DNA of 64,000 bases, from positions 35,712,001 through 35,776,000 of the forward strand of contig NC_091046.1 of NCBI RefSeq assembly GCF_963966145.1, written 5' to 3'. This stretch comes from Tenebrio molitor (Eukaryota; Arthropoda; Insecta; Coleoptera; Tenebrionidae). A program made the translations under genes and the position numbers. Below, piece by piece: positions 20,131-33,271 of the stretch; the first letter of the stretch is position 1; each line of letters begins with the position of its first letter. The notes under the pieces are model-generated. The model had not been told where the DNA came from. It did no database searches and worked only from the letters and a program-made list of their open reading frames with translations.

Positions 20131-23100
20131 GTAAGGGACAATCATCCGTGACCTCATTATTTTTGACAAAATTGTGGAAGGTTATTGCACTAAACTATTT
20201 ACCCCTAATTAACATTACAGGTATTTTCAAAAATACCTCGTGATTGTTGACACAACTATTTAACTTTTTGTCGATCATTTACGTCTTGACACGTGTTTAA
20301 ACACGCTGTTTCAGGGACGCATTTATCGCAGATTTGAGGGATAAAGGCCACGGTGAAATCTGACTCTGTAACTTTGTCATTCTCATCCTAACTACAGACG
20401 TCAACCCTTAACATTTATCCATTCACATATTTTATTTTATTACACTTTTTAAAACTACAAAGGCAATACAATGCGTAAATAATTAACACTTAATTTTGTC
20501 CTCAAGTTTTCACGTAAACCCTACATACTTAATTAGTTTTTTCTCAATAATTTGCAAAGACCTCATTTCAACTATTTATCATTTTTAGAATAAATCGCGG
20601 TAAAAGTGAAACGATTCCTAAGTTTACCTTGAAGTTTAACCAAATATGCAAAAATTCAAAAATGTATTCCGAATAATATATGCAATCGGGAACAGTTGTT
20701 TCTAATTTTAAACAACAACAAGAAACAATACAGAGCATTTTTCATGGTTTTAATATTGCACACGGTTTTTGATGCAACTAACGACAAGAACACATTGTGT
20801 TTTCTAAATACGTATTTTAACAATTTGTCTTGTTTTGTAATATTTCATCATTAATTAAGTCTATTCATCAAGTGATATAGCTTTAACAAACACATCTTGA
20901 ACTGTACTTTTAAAACAATATTTAAGAGATATTCTTTCATCAGTTCAAGGTTAAACGAAAAAATCGTAATTTGTTATTAGAATTCTTCCGCTAAAAGTGT
21001 TTTTGTCTTTAATTACTTAGTTTTAAAAAATAGGTACCTGTTATATTACCTTCATTAAAATGAGACGTTTTTATTCATTTTTTTTATTAGATTCAGATGT
21101 CTTGCGAGTTGCTTATTAAGACTTTACCTTGTAATTAAATCGGTTACGAGTAAATGTACGCGATGAAGATGCACGATGATTGCTTAAGTAAATATCTAGT
21201 TGATGTAAAAAAAATACCTCATAAGTACATGTTCACGGGACTTGTAATTCTTGATTGATTTGCTTCCAATCATTGGCGCAATCCCAGAAGAGAAGGCATT
21301 GTAGGCACCTGTCCATTTTTCAATCGTTGACTAAATGGCCTTGTAATAAAATACAGACTTCTAGTAAATAACGTCAGTTGCGGATATTCCGTTTCCACTT
21401 TTGCGGCTTTGCAGATTGTCCTCGGAACGTTGTTTCTTTGATCCTGGCGAAGATAATTTCCTGCTGAGACGAGTGTGTACGACATTTCTGTCGCTTCTCT
21501 TAATTTCGGTGGCCGATGATCAAGCCGAAAATAACGCATTCATGGCAACGGTACAAACGCAACGTCAAAACCGGACGCTCTTGGCAAAAAATGCGGAAAC
21601 CAGAACGGGGAGTGTTGGACAAATCGCACCTCCGATTTGACGCCGTGGAGAAAGGACAATGTTGCAAAAGTGTATGCACATTTTTCATGTTTCAAAATGA
21701 AACTAGTGCACTTGTCTCTTAGTTATTCAAGTGCAAGTCACGCATTGTTGGTTAACGCGTGATGATTGACTACCGCAATCGCAAACCTGTCGCGTTCTTA
21801 CTTCTTGTAAGTGTAAGTGTGACTCTGGCTTTCCAGCTGACGTCACGGCCATTTCGACGTCACCGGAGAACCTCCTCGTCCCATTTTTATTATTATTAGT
21901 GTCGTGGTTCTCTGGAAAAAACAAATTTCTGTTAATTGCCGCCGGCCTCAATAATGACTAATGAGTTTAGCACTTCGCGTGTACCACGAAAACACCGTCA
22001 GATCTCGAAACCTAACCTAAAATTTACCGACCAAGATAATGGTTTTTCTTCTCATTAGATATTTCCGATTACTAGAAATTGATACAAGATGCGTGTTACT
22101 TAATATGGAAGGTGGTGAGGAAATACCCACTGTGCGCTGTATGCCATAAATAATTGCCGGTTTTTCTTCTCATTAAACATCTGAATGCGCCTCGAAGGGC
22201 TTTACAATTATCTTTTTAATTAATTGCATTACAATAATTAAGTTGGTGGTTTAGTAATAACTTGCAATTATCTGGCCTTGACTTAATCTACTTTGATTGA
22301 AAAATCACAATCACCACAACAAAACTTTATTTTCCGCATATGCAGATAGTGGTAAATTGGTATCACTTCCTGCACAGCTGATAGGTACAAGAAAATTATG
22401 AAATTGTACCTACCCTATTATACATGATGAACGGAAGGTAGATGCATCTTAAAATAAACTAATCTAATATAAATAATAAAACTGATTAATGATTTCAACT
22501 GGCTCAGTTATCGCAACAATTGGTTAGACAGCTTTTGTGTTACAACGATCTTGATTAAAATAAATGCACTGGTCTGCGGTGATGTTGGCATTATAAATCA
22601 TTTTCCATCTTTGTTACTTTAGATTTAATATACCACAACCTTTGTAATGTTTTGTGCATGATGTAGGTGAATGTCCGTATTTGTTGCAAAAAATAATAGT
22701 TTATGGGCAACGAACCTGGACCAGTTTATACGGTTCGTAAAGCTTAACATAATATTTTAGGTAAGAACCGTCAGACTATGCAATCAGTGCACTGTTAATC
22801 AAAATGACTCTGCATAAAATTAGATTTTTCAAAATTTATCGTGACGCAAATGTACACAAAAGAATCTTCCTCGTTCCGCTTGAGAGAATTTTAAAAACAA
22901 ACATATCATTAAGTACAGTCGAAATTAAAGCCTAAAACGTACTTTTAAGCAAACAGCAAACCATCACTAATAACAAAGCATGCCGAAAACTTTTCCAATG
23001 TAATGCAAACATTCTGGAAAAAAATCAAATTTCGAGCATTTTCACGGCATTTCTTTTTGCATCAGCTACCAAAACTCATTTTTAAATCTTGAAGTAAGAT

Positions 23101-24021
23101 TAGCTAAGTAATAATCACCACATTCTCATCTGTGCCTGCTGACCTTGCCCAATGATAAAAGTCAAATTAGAAACAGCTGTTTACTCGTTACATTTTTAAT
23201 AAATACGAAATTGTATTCAAATGAAACTGCTTTGTAATTAATGTTACGCCATGTAATTACGATTCTTGTGGTATTTAAATGTTTATGTCTTTGTGAGAGT
23301 ATCGAATAAGATAAACTTGATCGAAAACATTTCGGATCATTTCGAAAAATAGAGAAAAATGTGAGTTCAGAGTAACCAAATATATTCAACTTTTTAGAGA
23401 AATTCATGTTAAGTACTTGAAGTCAAGGCAAGGATAAGTGGTTACAAACAAGTTGCCAAAAATTTAGATTAAATCGGTAAAATTACAAAAGGTTTATCTT
23501 TTATATCAAAAATCAAAAGGCAAAACATAAAACTTGGACAACATTAATTAATGGAAATGCGTCCAAAGGAAAAAACATGTTTCGATTGGTTTTGGGGCGT
23601 AAAACAAAAATGCAATGGAGAAAGAAAAATTATTCAGTTGTTATCGTTTAACAACTGTTATTTATTAGTATGGATTTTGTTTTTTGTGATCGTTCGGGTT
23701 TAAATCATCCACCTTTGATAATTTCACGGGCCACCGATCGAGATTTTCTCGAATTTAAACAGTCCGCAATAATACCGTAATTAGCATATTTATCAAATGT
23801 TACAATAATTTCATCAGGGGTCACGTTTGTACAACTTCTGATAGCGTATTAACGACAACAAATTAGTCAATATGTGTGAGATTTTGTGAAAGCAGTTGAT
23901 CTGAACTTTTTCGCTAGATACGAATCGAGCCAGCACGATAAGTGCAAGTATCTCCACGGTGGTTCTGTTATCTAAATATCGGCAATAATTTTGCGAAAAT
24001 CCCACTTGCCGCTGCTATTGA
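20131..24021. other. Non-coding: putative long-isoform intron / Punch upstream region
   Basis: No coding exon is supported. The sequence is AT-rich apart from GC-richer blocks at about 21400-21700 and 21780-21960. If the exon at 20055 is used, this is its first intron; otherwise it is 5' flanking DNA of Punch. Confidence 0.45.
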
Positions 24022-24156
24022 TATAAAATCAACACTCCCTGCGAAAGGCGCCAGTTCACATTCGGCCAGGTTGGAGGAGTGTTGTTCGCACGAGCGGGTG
24101 AATGTACACGTGATATTCGGTAGTTGCATTTAACAAGAATCTCTTTGACGAGAACA
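24022..24156 (+). promoter_or_regulatory. Proximal Punch core promoter (TATA + initiator)
   Basis: TATAAAA at 24022-24028 is followed 31 bp later by CCAGTTC (A at 24053), a fair initiator. This predicts a 5' UTR of about 104 nt before the ATG at 24157. The surrounding 100 bp are markedly GC-richer than the flanks. Confidence 0.6.
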
Positions 24157-27100
24157 ATGACGACCAACGGAGAATGTCGCACCAACGGCATTAGAAAATC
24201 GAAACCTAGACCCTTGCTGTCGCGGAGTTGCTCGGAAAATTACGAAATCAACGAAGTTGAGGTGCCTGGCACCCCGAAAACGCCCCGAACGTCCACCACT
24301 CCAGGTAAAAAAAAATAAAATTCGCGACGACCACTTTCAAAAATTTATTTTGAAATCGAAACCTTCTTTGGCATTGTTTGCACATCTAAAACGGAACTAC
24401 CATCTTTATCCATGATATTGGTAAATATATCAAGGTGACGATAAACGGAAGCTTCGTTTGAAGGTTTTAATTCGTTATTGGGGCTGGTTCCGTTAGAATT
24501 CGTCCTAGATATTAAAGGTTTTTTTTTTTGCAGGCCATGAGAAGTGTACTTTTCATCACGATTTAGAATTGGACCACAGGCCCCCGACCAGGGAGGCAAT
24601 GCTGCCGGAAATGTCCAGGTCTTACAGACTGCTTTTGGAATCTCTGGGAGAGAATCCCGACAGGCCTGGATTGTTGAAAACACCCGAAAGAGCAGCTAAG
24701 GCTATGTTGTTCTTCACCAAAGGCTACGACCAAAACCTTGAAGGTATGCGTGTAGTTTTGTGTTCACTTAAATTTTATTTTTCGTATCAACATTTCTTGA
24801 TTTTAAAATCCAGTTTTATCGCGTTTTAACAACTTAATGTTTTTAATATCGTAGTTATAAGGAAATCGTTTAAAAGTAAATGTTTTACTAATGATGCCTC
24901 CACAAACACAATAAAAATCAACTTATATGCACAGATATAAAGATAATTGTCTGTGGGAGTCGTAAAATTAAGAAAGCAAAAAAACCAACATTTCGCGGAA
25001 ATAAATTATCATATATAATATACCAAGGGACAGATATATTGCCGGAAATTTTTTCGAGCAGTCCTGACACACGAGTGTTTGTAACAAGAAAACACAACAC
25101 AATTTTGAGCGACAAACACAAGTGTTGGACCGCAAGAAAAAATTTCTAGCGATATATATCTATCCCGAGGGAGGTATATTCGGAAGAGAATCGCCCGAAA
25201 AAACTTTTCCCTAGGTAAATTATATTGGAAATTTTCCCTAGGGAAAATTTCCGCTTAATTAAATTGTGATTGGTTGCTATTCAAATAATTCAGAGTTGAG
25301 AACGATTCTCTTTTGAAAATTTTATTCTTTTAATTTCCCAGTATAAAATGAGTTAAGAGGAATATTAGTTTTGCCGGCCTAGTCCGGCTAAAAGTAGGGA
25401 TTTTGAGTTGTCATCGGTTTCGGTTGGCATTTGTTATCAGAATTCTATCAAACGTCAATGTTTGTTCTGTGGATGGCCGTTAAAAATGTTTTTCTATTTA
25501 TAACAACGTTCAAACTACAAAGAAGCAATATTTAACTAAAATTAATTAATTAAAATTACGTTTCGAGTCACTTCTTGAATATGGGCTGGTGTATTTATTA
25601 CAACAAATGTTTCAGGAAAATGTCAAAAACAAAACAAATTAATTAAATTTAATAAATGTCAGGAAACAGAGCGATGTTGATTTTAAAATTTAAATGTTTA
25701 AATGTAAGTGTTGCCAACACAAAAAAAGTCCCTAATACCAATTATTAAAACAAGAGCTTTAACTTTAACTTCCATTTAACAAAAATCCGCAGAAGTCGGC
25801 ATGAAAAATTTTGTGTATCACACGTCCAGAAACTGTTTTGCGAGCATTCGTACTTACAATACTCGTCTATCGACTCGTACTGCAAACCGTACTCATACTC
25901 GCAAACGTGCAGTTTCTGGCCTAGTGATACAAATAACTATTATTTAACGAGTTTGTCTGTAAATTGGGCTTTTTTTGGCATGAGTGGGCCAGTTTAAAAG
26001 CCCACGAGTGCCAAAAAGAGCCCAATTTACACACGAACGAGTTGAATACAACGTTTTTTTGTTCGACGAGCCTCTGAAAGGCTCCAAATCGCTTAAAATC
26101 TTTTAAATTAGCTTGACGTTTCGTTTTGACAAGTTGACATTTATCAAAATCCGTTTACACAGGAGAAAATTCTCAAATTCTGACAGTGTCGAACAAAAAA
26201 AAAACTATTATGAAAAAGCGAAAAAAAAATAAAAAACACCTCAAGCCCTGTATTAATTGGTACTGTACTTACTAATTTTTAATACATAATTAGAATTTTT
26301 CATTAAAATTAAAACAGAATTGTTTAATTATGTAATTATTTTGAATATTAATTTTAAAAATAATTTTCTTTTACCTATTCATTTAAACGGCTATAATAAA
26401 TACAAACTAAAAGTTTGCGTTACGAAAAATATATTTTATGTTTTTAAAGAGAAATTATTTATGCCACATATGCCTACAGGGTGATTTACGAGTAATAATG
26501 AGCATAACGAAATTTGTGATGCAGCCAACATTACTTTTGGACCGATTATAGGGATTTAAAAAATTATATTTTAAAATTTACCAATATTGCTATAGGTATA
26601 ACAAGGTTGCAGTTGCTATGATATGAAGCTGTTGATTGATCTATGCAAAATCAATGTTGTTCAATAACAATATTGCTGAATTTTGAAACAGAATCGCACT
26701 AATTACATTTGTCAAATTTAGTCAAAATTATTATGTAGAATATAATCAATAAAAACACAAACTCAATTTTTACTTTTTTTAAAATATCTTTTGGTAATTA
26801 GTTTTTCTTAAAAGTTCTGGTCTTGTGTATACCAGGTGATTTATGATTGTACTACATATATTTAAAAAATCACATTGTATTATAATATAAAAATCATGGC
26901 AAGATGTGAAATTTAAAAAATTACCTGGTATGTACAGGGTTATTCTAAATGATTGTAGTCGAAGTAGGCCATGCCCATGTTATTACGTTTTTGCCGCTTT
27001 CATGTGAACTGTCAGTTGTGTCGCTGTCACCGTCATTTTTTAGGTGAAAAGTGCGGTGATGAGGATTTTATTTATTTTTGTTAAATTAACGATTGAATCC

Positions 27101-30100
27101 AGAAATATTGAGTTGTTCTACAATCAATTTTAAAAATATTGAGTTGTTTTGCACCCAATTTAACAAATCATTTTGATGATTTTTTTTATGTAGAGCAGCG
27201 ACCATAAATTTTACATTCAGTTTTCACGCCTACTTCGACTACAGTCATTTAGAATAACCCTGTATAAATTATTCAAGACTTAAACTACTTCAATTTATTA
27301 AATTCTAAAAATCTGTTTTGTTATTTATTTGTTTTAATATTTTCACATGTTTTAAATATAAAAATCAAACATTTTGTTGCTTTAGAAAATGTATTTTTAA
27401 AAGAAAAGTTTGATTTTGAATAATATCATCTAAGAAATGTATTAGAGAAAGAGAAAACATTTTAAAATTTATCACTGTAGAATATGCGATTTTGATAATT
27501 TATCAAACGGATAAAATTACCATCCGATGGACAATTGTGGTTTATACTTGCACATATGCCACTGATATCAGTTGTCATTAATTTAAATAATAATCGTTAT
27601 TTTGAATTTTTTTTCAATGAATTTTACATCTAATTAAAATAACTAGGAAGATTATTTTCTCTCCTTGTTTAACGCTTTTTAACAAGATTTATTGCAAAAA
27701 TTCATTTTGAACACACCATTCCATATTGTAACAATCGTTTGCTAAAAAGAAAAAAACATTTTTAAATGTGTATGCCCTCTCAACACGACATGTCATAAAA
27801 TCGTACCGCTCTCAATAACTGTATGTCACTCATGAATGAATTTCACAACTATTCTGCCATTGACGTCAACGTGTTGTAACTGGCACTCTTCATCAAAAAG
27901 AGAAATCGAAATTTCCATCTATAATACATTGATTTTCGCTCCAAACGACAACTCATAATGTTTAATATAACTGCAATAATTATGTCCCACCGTCCTCTAC
28001 AGTAACTTAATACTCGAACATTATGTTCGTAACTAAATGGATAATTTTCTCATATTTTATGTGAATTAGCTCGTAAAGTAAAGTTTCCATTAGCTACTTT
28101 TATGATTATAATATCGGAAATCAAAACACACTGTATGTTGTAGTAGAACGAACGTGTCGTCTCCATGACTACACGATTCAATCTGCCATCATCATGACAC
28201 AATCGCGAATCTCATTGTTCTTATTCTGCCTTGTTTCAAGATCCTGAGGTGGATCAAAATTCGTCAAGGGAAATCAACTCGACGTAATTGTTCGTTTTCC
28301 GCTCAATTTCTATCACTACAAACGATATATTCCTGTCTCCGGGGGCGATTAGTGGCTTCTTGAAAGATTTCCTGTTCAGATTAAATACTTATGAAATCAA
28401 TATGTGTACTTTAAAGAGCTAAAGAAGCGACTATTCACAACGCGGTTGTCATAAACACTGTTTATTGTTATATGGCAGAATCATAAACATAAACGATGAA
28501 AAATATCTCTCAGTCATTTTACCAATTGCATTTAAGATACTACCAGTCCAGGAATTTGAACATGGTTGCATGGTTCAATGCATTTTTAAAAATCAATTCG
28601 TCATCTTAAAGTGTTGCCAATTTCACAACAACATTGTTTTAAATTCATGTTAAAAAAAATGTAGATGGTATCATAATCATAATTGCATCCTTGCATATAT
28701 TTATCACAGCGAAAACTAAATTATCTCTAGGTCCTCGACGTTTTAGCGAGCGTCGTAACTAAGTTACCTGTTGAATGAGCTTCTGTAAGAGATAAAGGAC
28801 AAGCATTGAATGAAGCCTGTATAACGGCGGTAATTTCCTGAAGAGCCAATTAGTTACTGTCAATTAGCTGACAATGGAGCTTTTCATTCAATGTTACGTG
28901 TACCAATTATCTCTCTTTTACAGATTTCGCCTACCGAATGGTACAAATAGGCAAGTTACCAAATTTCGATTCGGTTTATTATTCACAATTATAAATAGGT
29001 ATACATCATTTGCTATTAAAAATGTCACTGGAAAGTTGCAAGAAAATTTTTATTTTCATCTGAAATGGATGATAATGCGGTTAGGAGTAACTGGAGAATT
29101 CTAAAGGACTTTGGTCAAAGTGCTAGAGAGGCAGTGGCTCGAGAACCTCAGCTTCCGCAGCTTAAAAGCTCGAGCGCGTTTCTATGGCATTTGAACCTTT
29201 ACCGCCATCGTTACTAAGCGGCAAAGATAAAATTTGTGTAAATTACCCCTTTTTCAAGGGTAAACGCCACCACTACCAACTTGATCCATGAATTATTCAC
29301 ATCCGAATTCACGAGTAGTCGGAGTAGTAAACTTTGCTCGAAGCTGCGAATTCGTTCACGTTTAAAATATTCTGTAGTCGAATAAATCTCATTCTCCAGG
29401 TTTAAGTCGGGGTTAATAATCTCATTTTAAATCCGCACCCTACACAGTGTGCACGTATCGCTTCTAATCCTCCACCTCGCTGCATTAAATTACAATACTG
29501 TTGCGTCATTTGGAAGTCCTAAATGCGATTTATCTCCCGTCTTGCAGGAGCAATTTTTTCGAGTGGTTATAAAAATTCTCTCCCTATCAGGTTTTCTCGC
29601 GCTGAAAGGATAATTTATCATGTCGGACGGAATACACGGGTTCGGTTTTAAGTACCACAATGATAAAATTAACATTTTTACTTGAATGTATCGCTGAGAC
29701 TCTTTCCTCGTAATTGATAAAATATGTTGTTGCAGAGGTGTTGAACGATGCAATTTTTGACGAGGATCATGACGAGATGGTAGTAGTTAAAGACATCGAA
29801 ATGTTTTCAATGTGTGAACACCACTTGGTACCTTTTTACGGAAAAGTCTCGATCGGATATCTTCCGTGTGGCAAGATTCTCGGTCTCAGTAAACTGGCAA
29901 GGATTGTCGAAATCTACTCCAGAAGACTGCAAGTGCAGGAACGGCTGACGAAACAAATTGCGGTTGCTGTCACCAAAGCTGTCCAACCGGCTGGAGTTGC
30001 CGTCGTCGTCGAGGGAGTGTAAGTTGACCGTTCGAAGAAGTTGGAACGCATATTTTATTTTTACTTTCAGACATATGTGTATGGTGATGCGAGGTGTCCA

Positions 30101-30200
30101 AAAAATCAACAGCAAAACTGTCACTTCCACTATGTTGGGAGTTTTTAGAGACGATCCTAAGACCAGAGAAGAATTTCTTAATTTGGTGCATTCCAAGTAG
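24157..30200 (+). CDS. Pu: GTP cyclohydrolase I (Punch)
   Basis: First and rate-limiting enzyme of tetrahydrobiopterin and pteridine-pigment synthesis (GTP to 7,8-dihydroneopterin triphosphate); a cytosolic decamer. Four exons, 24157-24304, 24534-24743, 29736-30018 and 30071-30200, give 256 residues in frame. Residues 1-50 are a variable basic/Ser/Thr-rich N-terminus. The catalytic domain starts around residue 70 (RSYRLLLESLGENPDRPGLL). Zinc ligands are Cys146 and His149 (MCEHHLVPF) and Cys217 (HMCMVMRGV), each offset by five from the human enzyme. Conserved blocks YLPCGKILGLSKLARIVE, SRRLQVQERLT and KTVTSTMLGVF are present. Intron 2 is 5 kb and repeat-bearing. An upstream in-frame ATG at 24124 exists, but 24157 fits better. 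AATAAA at 30708 is a likely poly(A) signal. A second first exon is proposed at 20055. Confidence 0.97.
25815..25930. repeat. Hairpin repeat with GTATCAC...GTGATAC ends
   Basis: GTATCACACGTCCAGAAACTG at the left is matched by CAGTTTCTGG and GTGATAC at the right. The centre has several CGTACT/AGTACG-like motifs. It lies directly beside the palindrome at 25942. Confidence 0.55.
25942..26047. mobile_element. Palindromic repeat family, copy 1 (AAATTGGGCTTTTTTTGG)
   Basis: Arms TAACGAGTTTGTCTGTAAAT + TGGGCTTTTTTTGGCA and the complementary TGCCAAAAAGAGCCCAATTT flank a short centre containing GAGTGGGCCAGTTTAAAAG. A diverged second copy lies at 38640-38757 in a RecQ4 intron, with the same arms and a slightly longer loop. 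Confidence 0.7.
26933..27264. mobile_element. MITE with TACAGGGTTATTCTAAATGA termini (332 bp)
   Basis: Inverted termini of about 37 bp: the left end TACAGGGTTATTCTAAATGA continues GTAGTCGAAGTAGGC, and the right end is its complement, ending ACCCTGTA at 27264. It is non-coding and lies inside the large Punch intron. The TA-type ends suggest a mariner-derived element. Confidence 0.8.
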
Positions 30201-31056
30201 GGCAAAGAACATGATAGTTACACCGGAACGACGCATATAAGAACTTGTTTTAGTTTAGAAGTTTAACTTATTAAAAACGATATGTACTTATTTTCAAGTA
30301 TGTAAGTTAAGGGCAAATAGTGGACCATTTACAAGACCAATTTTGACAATACACATAGGTATGTGTGTGTTATCGTATATTTTTAAATGTTTGTTGTATT
30401 TGCTGTGATATATTAAATTAATATGATATTGGATACGTTACACGAAGTATACAAAAAAGAGAAATCTGTCCAGAGTTGCGATATTATAGAATTATTATAT
30501 TTGCTCATAAATTTTATGACTATTTTAATATTTGTGGATACTCATTGCTATCTTTCGTTTCTTATTATAATTACGTAGTAATATTTAATTGTAATTTTAA
30601 AAATTAATTTTTTGCTATAATATTTATTGACAATCAGCATAAAATAAATTATTTACCTATAAACGTATATCAAAATATGTATTTATATAAGTGTGTAATG
30701 TTGTAAAAATAAAGCAAGACAAAACATTTTTGTGTTTTCTTAAATACAAGATTATTTTTAGTTGAACCAATGAAACAGTCAGTGAAGCAGCACCTAAAAG
30801 CTGTTAAAAAATACAGTGATTCTTTGAACCGATGACTATCGTGTTACAATTGAGAGAATAATAAGAGCAGGTTATATTTCAGTGTGTTTTTTAATTTCTT
30901 TAAATATGTAATCAAATTTATTTAGTTGACCACTCTGTATATTATTCTTTAGCGGTGTCATCTTACGGTGGCGTCACATATTAACAAAATCGGCATTGTA
31001 GGGATTTTGTATTTTTGTCGTCGGTCGTCGCAAACTTTTTAAATGAGCTGTCAAAA
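30201..31056. other. Punch 3' UTR and intergenic spacer
   Basis: AT-rich sequence after the Punch stop. AATAAA occurs at 30708-30713, giving a ~510-nt 3' UTR if used. The last ~100 bp precede mRpL38 and are its likely promoter. Nothing else was recognised. Confidence 0.5.
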
Positions 31057-32478
31057 ATGATGGCATGTTCATTTTGGAAATTTTCAACACATTTGAATTC
31101 AAAATGTAGTTCCACTGTAGTTAATTTTGTTCGACATGGACACCATCTTCGGGGGAAACCTCCTGCTGTAGCTCGTTCGCTAAAACAAAGATTAGAAGGT
31201 TTGTAGGTTATGGATATGTAAATCCTTTATAGGTTATCTTGTTCTTCCAGAAATAAATTACAAAGATCCTAGCTTACACTTCCGTGTAGATATAGGTTTA
31301 CCACCTCCGGTTTTCTCACGTTCTAAACGATTACAAGAACGACTAAAGACAATAAAAGCGCAACGAAAAAATCCGGAATTGGAGAAACTTGCAAGAAATC
31401 AACAATGTTAGATCATTTTTCTTTTATAAAACAATAATTAATATAAATTATTTTAGTACTGATTGATTTAGAAGCAACAAATAAAGAGTGGGTGAATACT
31501 TCTGCATTTTACCACATAAAACAAATAGCTGATCATTACGGAGTTTACGAGCATTTATTTGGTGATGCATACTTTTTGCCAGTTATACATCTAGCATTAC
31601 AGTTCAATAAAGATGAAATTAAACATCCTGTTTATTTTGGAAATGTGATTAAACCATTAGATGCTATGGGTAAACCTGAAGTATTGTACAGCAGTGATGA
31701 AAAATCTTTTTGGACTTTAATCATGACTAACCCAGATGGGCATTTTACACAACAAGACAAGGAATATGTGCACTGGTTTGTGTAAGTATTTCACATTTTT
31801 AAAATGGTGTTCATTTGTTAAAATGTTATTTTTGCATAGTGGCAACATACCTGGAAATAAAGTAGAAGAAGGAGAAACAGTAGTTGACTACTTACAACCA
31901 TTTCCACCAAGAGGGACAGGTTATCATCGTCATATTTTCATTTTGTACAAACAAGAAAAGAAACTAGATTTTTCCAAACTGAAAAAATCTGGTCCTTGTT
32001 TAAACTTGGAGGAAAGAACATTTTCTACTCTAGATTTTTATAGAGAAAGGCAAGATGAGTTAACACCCGGAGGACTAGTTTTTTTCCAGTCAGATTGGGA
32101 CTCATCTCTCACTGATTTTTATCACAATACATTAAGTAATGTTTAATTTATTCACATGTGGAAATGTTTGATTTGTATTTTTTAGATATGAAGGAACCTG
32201 TTTTTGAATATGATTTTCCTCCCCCATATATAAGACCTCAAGAGTGGTTTGCAAAGAGGAAACCTTTTAACTTATACATGGACAAATATCGAGATCCTAA
32301 ACAGATTAATAAAGAATTTTTGATGAGAAAACTAAAGAATGTTCATCCATTCAAGGCACCTCCACCTCCACTGCCATTTCCAAATGCAGTACGTTTTGAG
32401 GGGTATGTGCCTTCTTGGCTAATATTAGAAAAACGTAAGAGCAGATTGAGATGGGGAAGAATCAATGATATCGAATAA
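31057..32478 (+). CDS. mRpL38: Mitochondrial ribosomal protein L38 (PEBP-like)
   Basis: Component of the central protuberance of the mitochondrial large ribosomal subunit. Five exons, 31057-31198, 31251-31406, 31457-31781, 31840-32135 and 32186-32478, give 403 residues. Residues 1-45 form a basic mitochondrial presequence. The middle carries a phosphatidylethanolamine-binding-protein-like fold (WTLIMTNPDGHF, YVHWFVGNIPGNKV, VDYLQPFPPRGTGYHRHIF, FYRERQDELTPGGLVFFQ). A mitoribosome-specific C-terminus follows (VFEYDFPPPYIRPQEWF ... KAPPPPLPFPNAVRFEGY). Two adjacent ATGs (31057, 31060) compete as start. All five exons stay in phase. AATAAA lies at 32505-32510, just past the stop. A long-TIR element begins 85 bp downstream. 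Confidence 0.95.
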
Positions 32479-32562
32479 ATGTAATTTTGTTAAATATAAG
32501 TAAAAATAAAAAATGTTCTTAAAGTATGAATGGATCATTTTATTATTATTACACCTACAATA

Positions 32563-33271
32563 TACCGGGTGTAGAATTGGTTAACCAGACATAGGATTTT
32601 ACATGTAAAAATAAAGAGTTTCAATTATTGGCTCCCCTAACAATTTTATGGCAAAATAGTTAAAATGAAAGTTAGAGAGAATTAAAATTACTGTCTAATT
32701 TCAATTTTAGTTTTATTCTAACATCTTGTGGCACTGAAAGAAAGGCAAGAAAAGAGTTAACACAAAAATACTAAAAAGTACTACTAGGCATGAAATTTTA
32801 TTTCTTTCTTTAAATGGTATTATGGAGGATCTTCTTTAAGAAACTTCCAAGCAATATTTGCTTCAGATTTCCCAGACCGACCAATTTCAGCCATAGAAAC
32901 AATTCGAAGAATTGGAGAGAAGTTTGAACATTTAATGGAAGATACCTTTTCATTCGTCCTGTAGTCCTGTACGAGTTCATTTGAAGGGCAGATCAAAAGA
33001 AAATTAAATAATAGTGACAAATAATTTTAGAAGTCAAATTTCATTGCTAGTACTGCTTTTTAGTATTTTTGTCTTAACTCCTTTCTTGCTTTTCTTTCAG
33101 TACCACAAGATGTTAGAAAAAAACAAAGAGTGGAATTAGACAGTACTTTTAATTCTCTCTAACTTTCATTTTAACCATTTTGCCATAAAATTATTAGGGG
33201 AGCCAATAATTGGATCTCCTTATTTTTACATGTAAAATCCTATGTCTCGTAAACCAATTCTACACCCGGTA
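32563..33271. mobile_element. Long-TIR non-autonomous element (709 bp)
   Basis: It begins TACCGGGTGTAGAATTGGTT and ends with the complement AACCAATTCTACACCCGGTA. The two arms (about 32563-32805 and 33030-33271) are inverted copies over ~240 bp with scattered differences, around a ~220-bp unique centre. No recognisable protein is encoded. It lies immediately downstream of the mRpL38 poly(A) signal. Confidence 0.85.

Larger units (their letters stand above)
24744..29735. other. Second Punch intron (5 kb), repeat-bearing
   Basis: The GT at 24744 and AG before 29736 bound a 4992-bp intron. It contains two hairpin repeats (25815-25930 and 25942-26047) and a MITE (26933-27264). I see no nested gene or RNA gene. 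Possible enhancers cannot be judged from sequence alone. Confidence 0.8.

Noticed and set aside
21400..21960. GC-richer block upstream of Punch as another alternative exon
   Set aside because: No ATG-to-donor segment in the phase required for Punch exon 2 was convincing.
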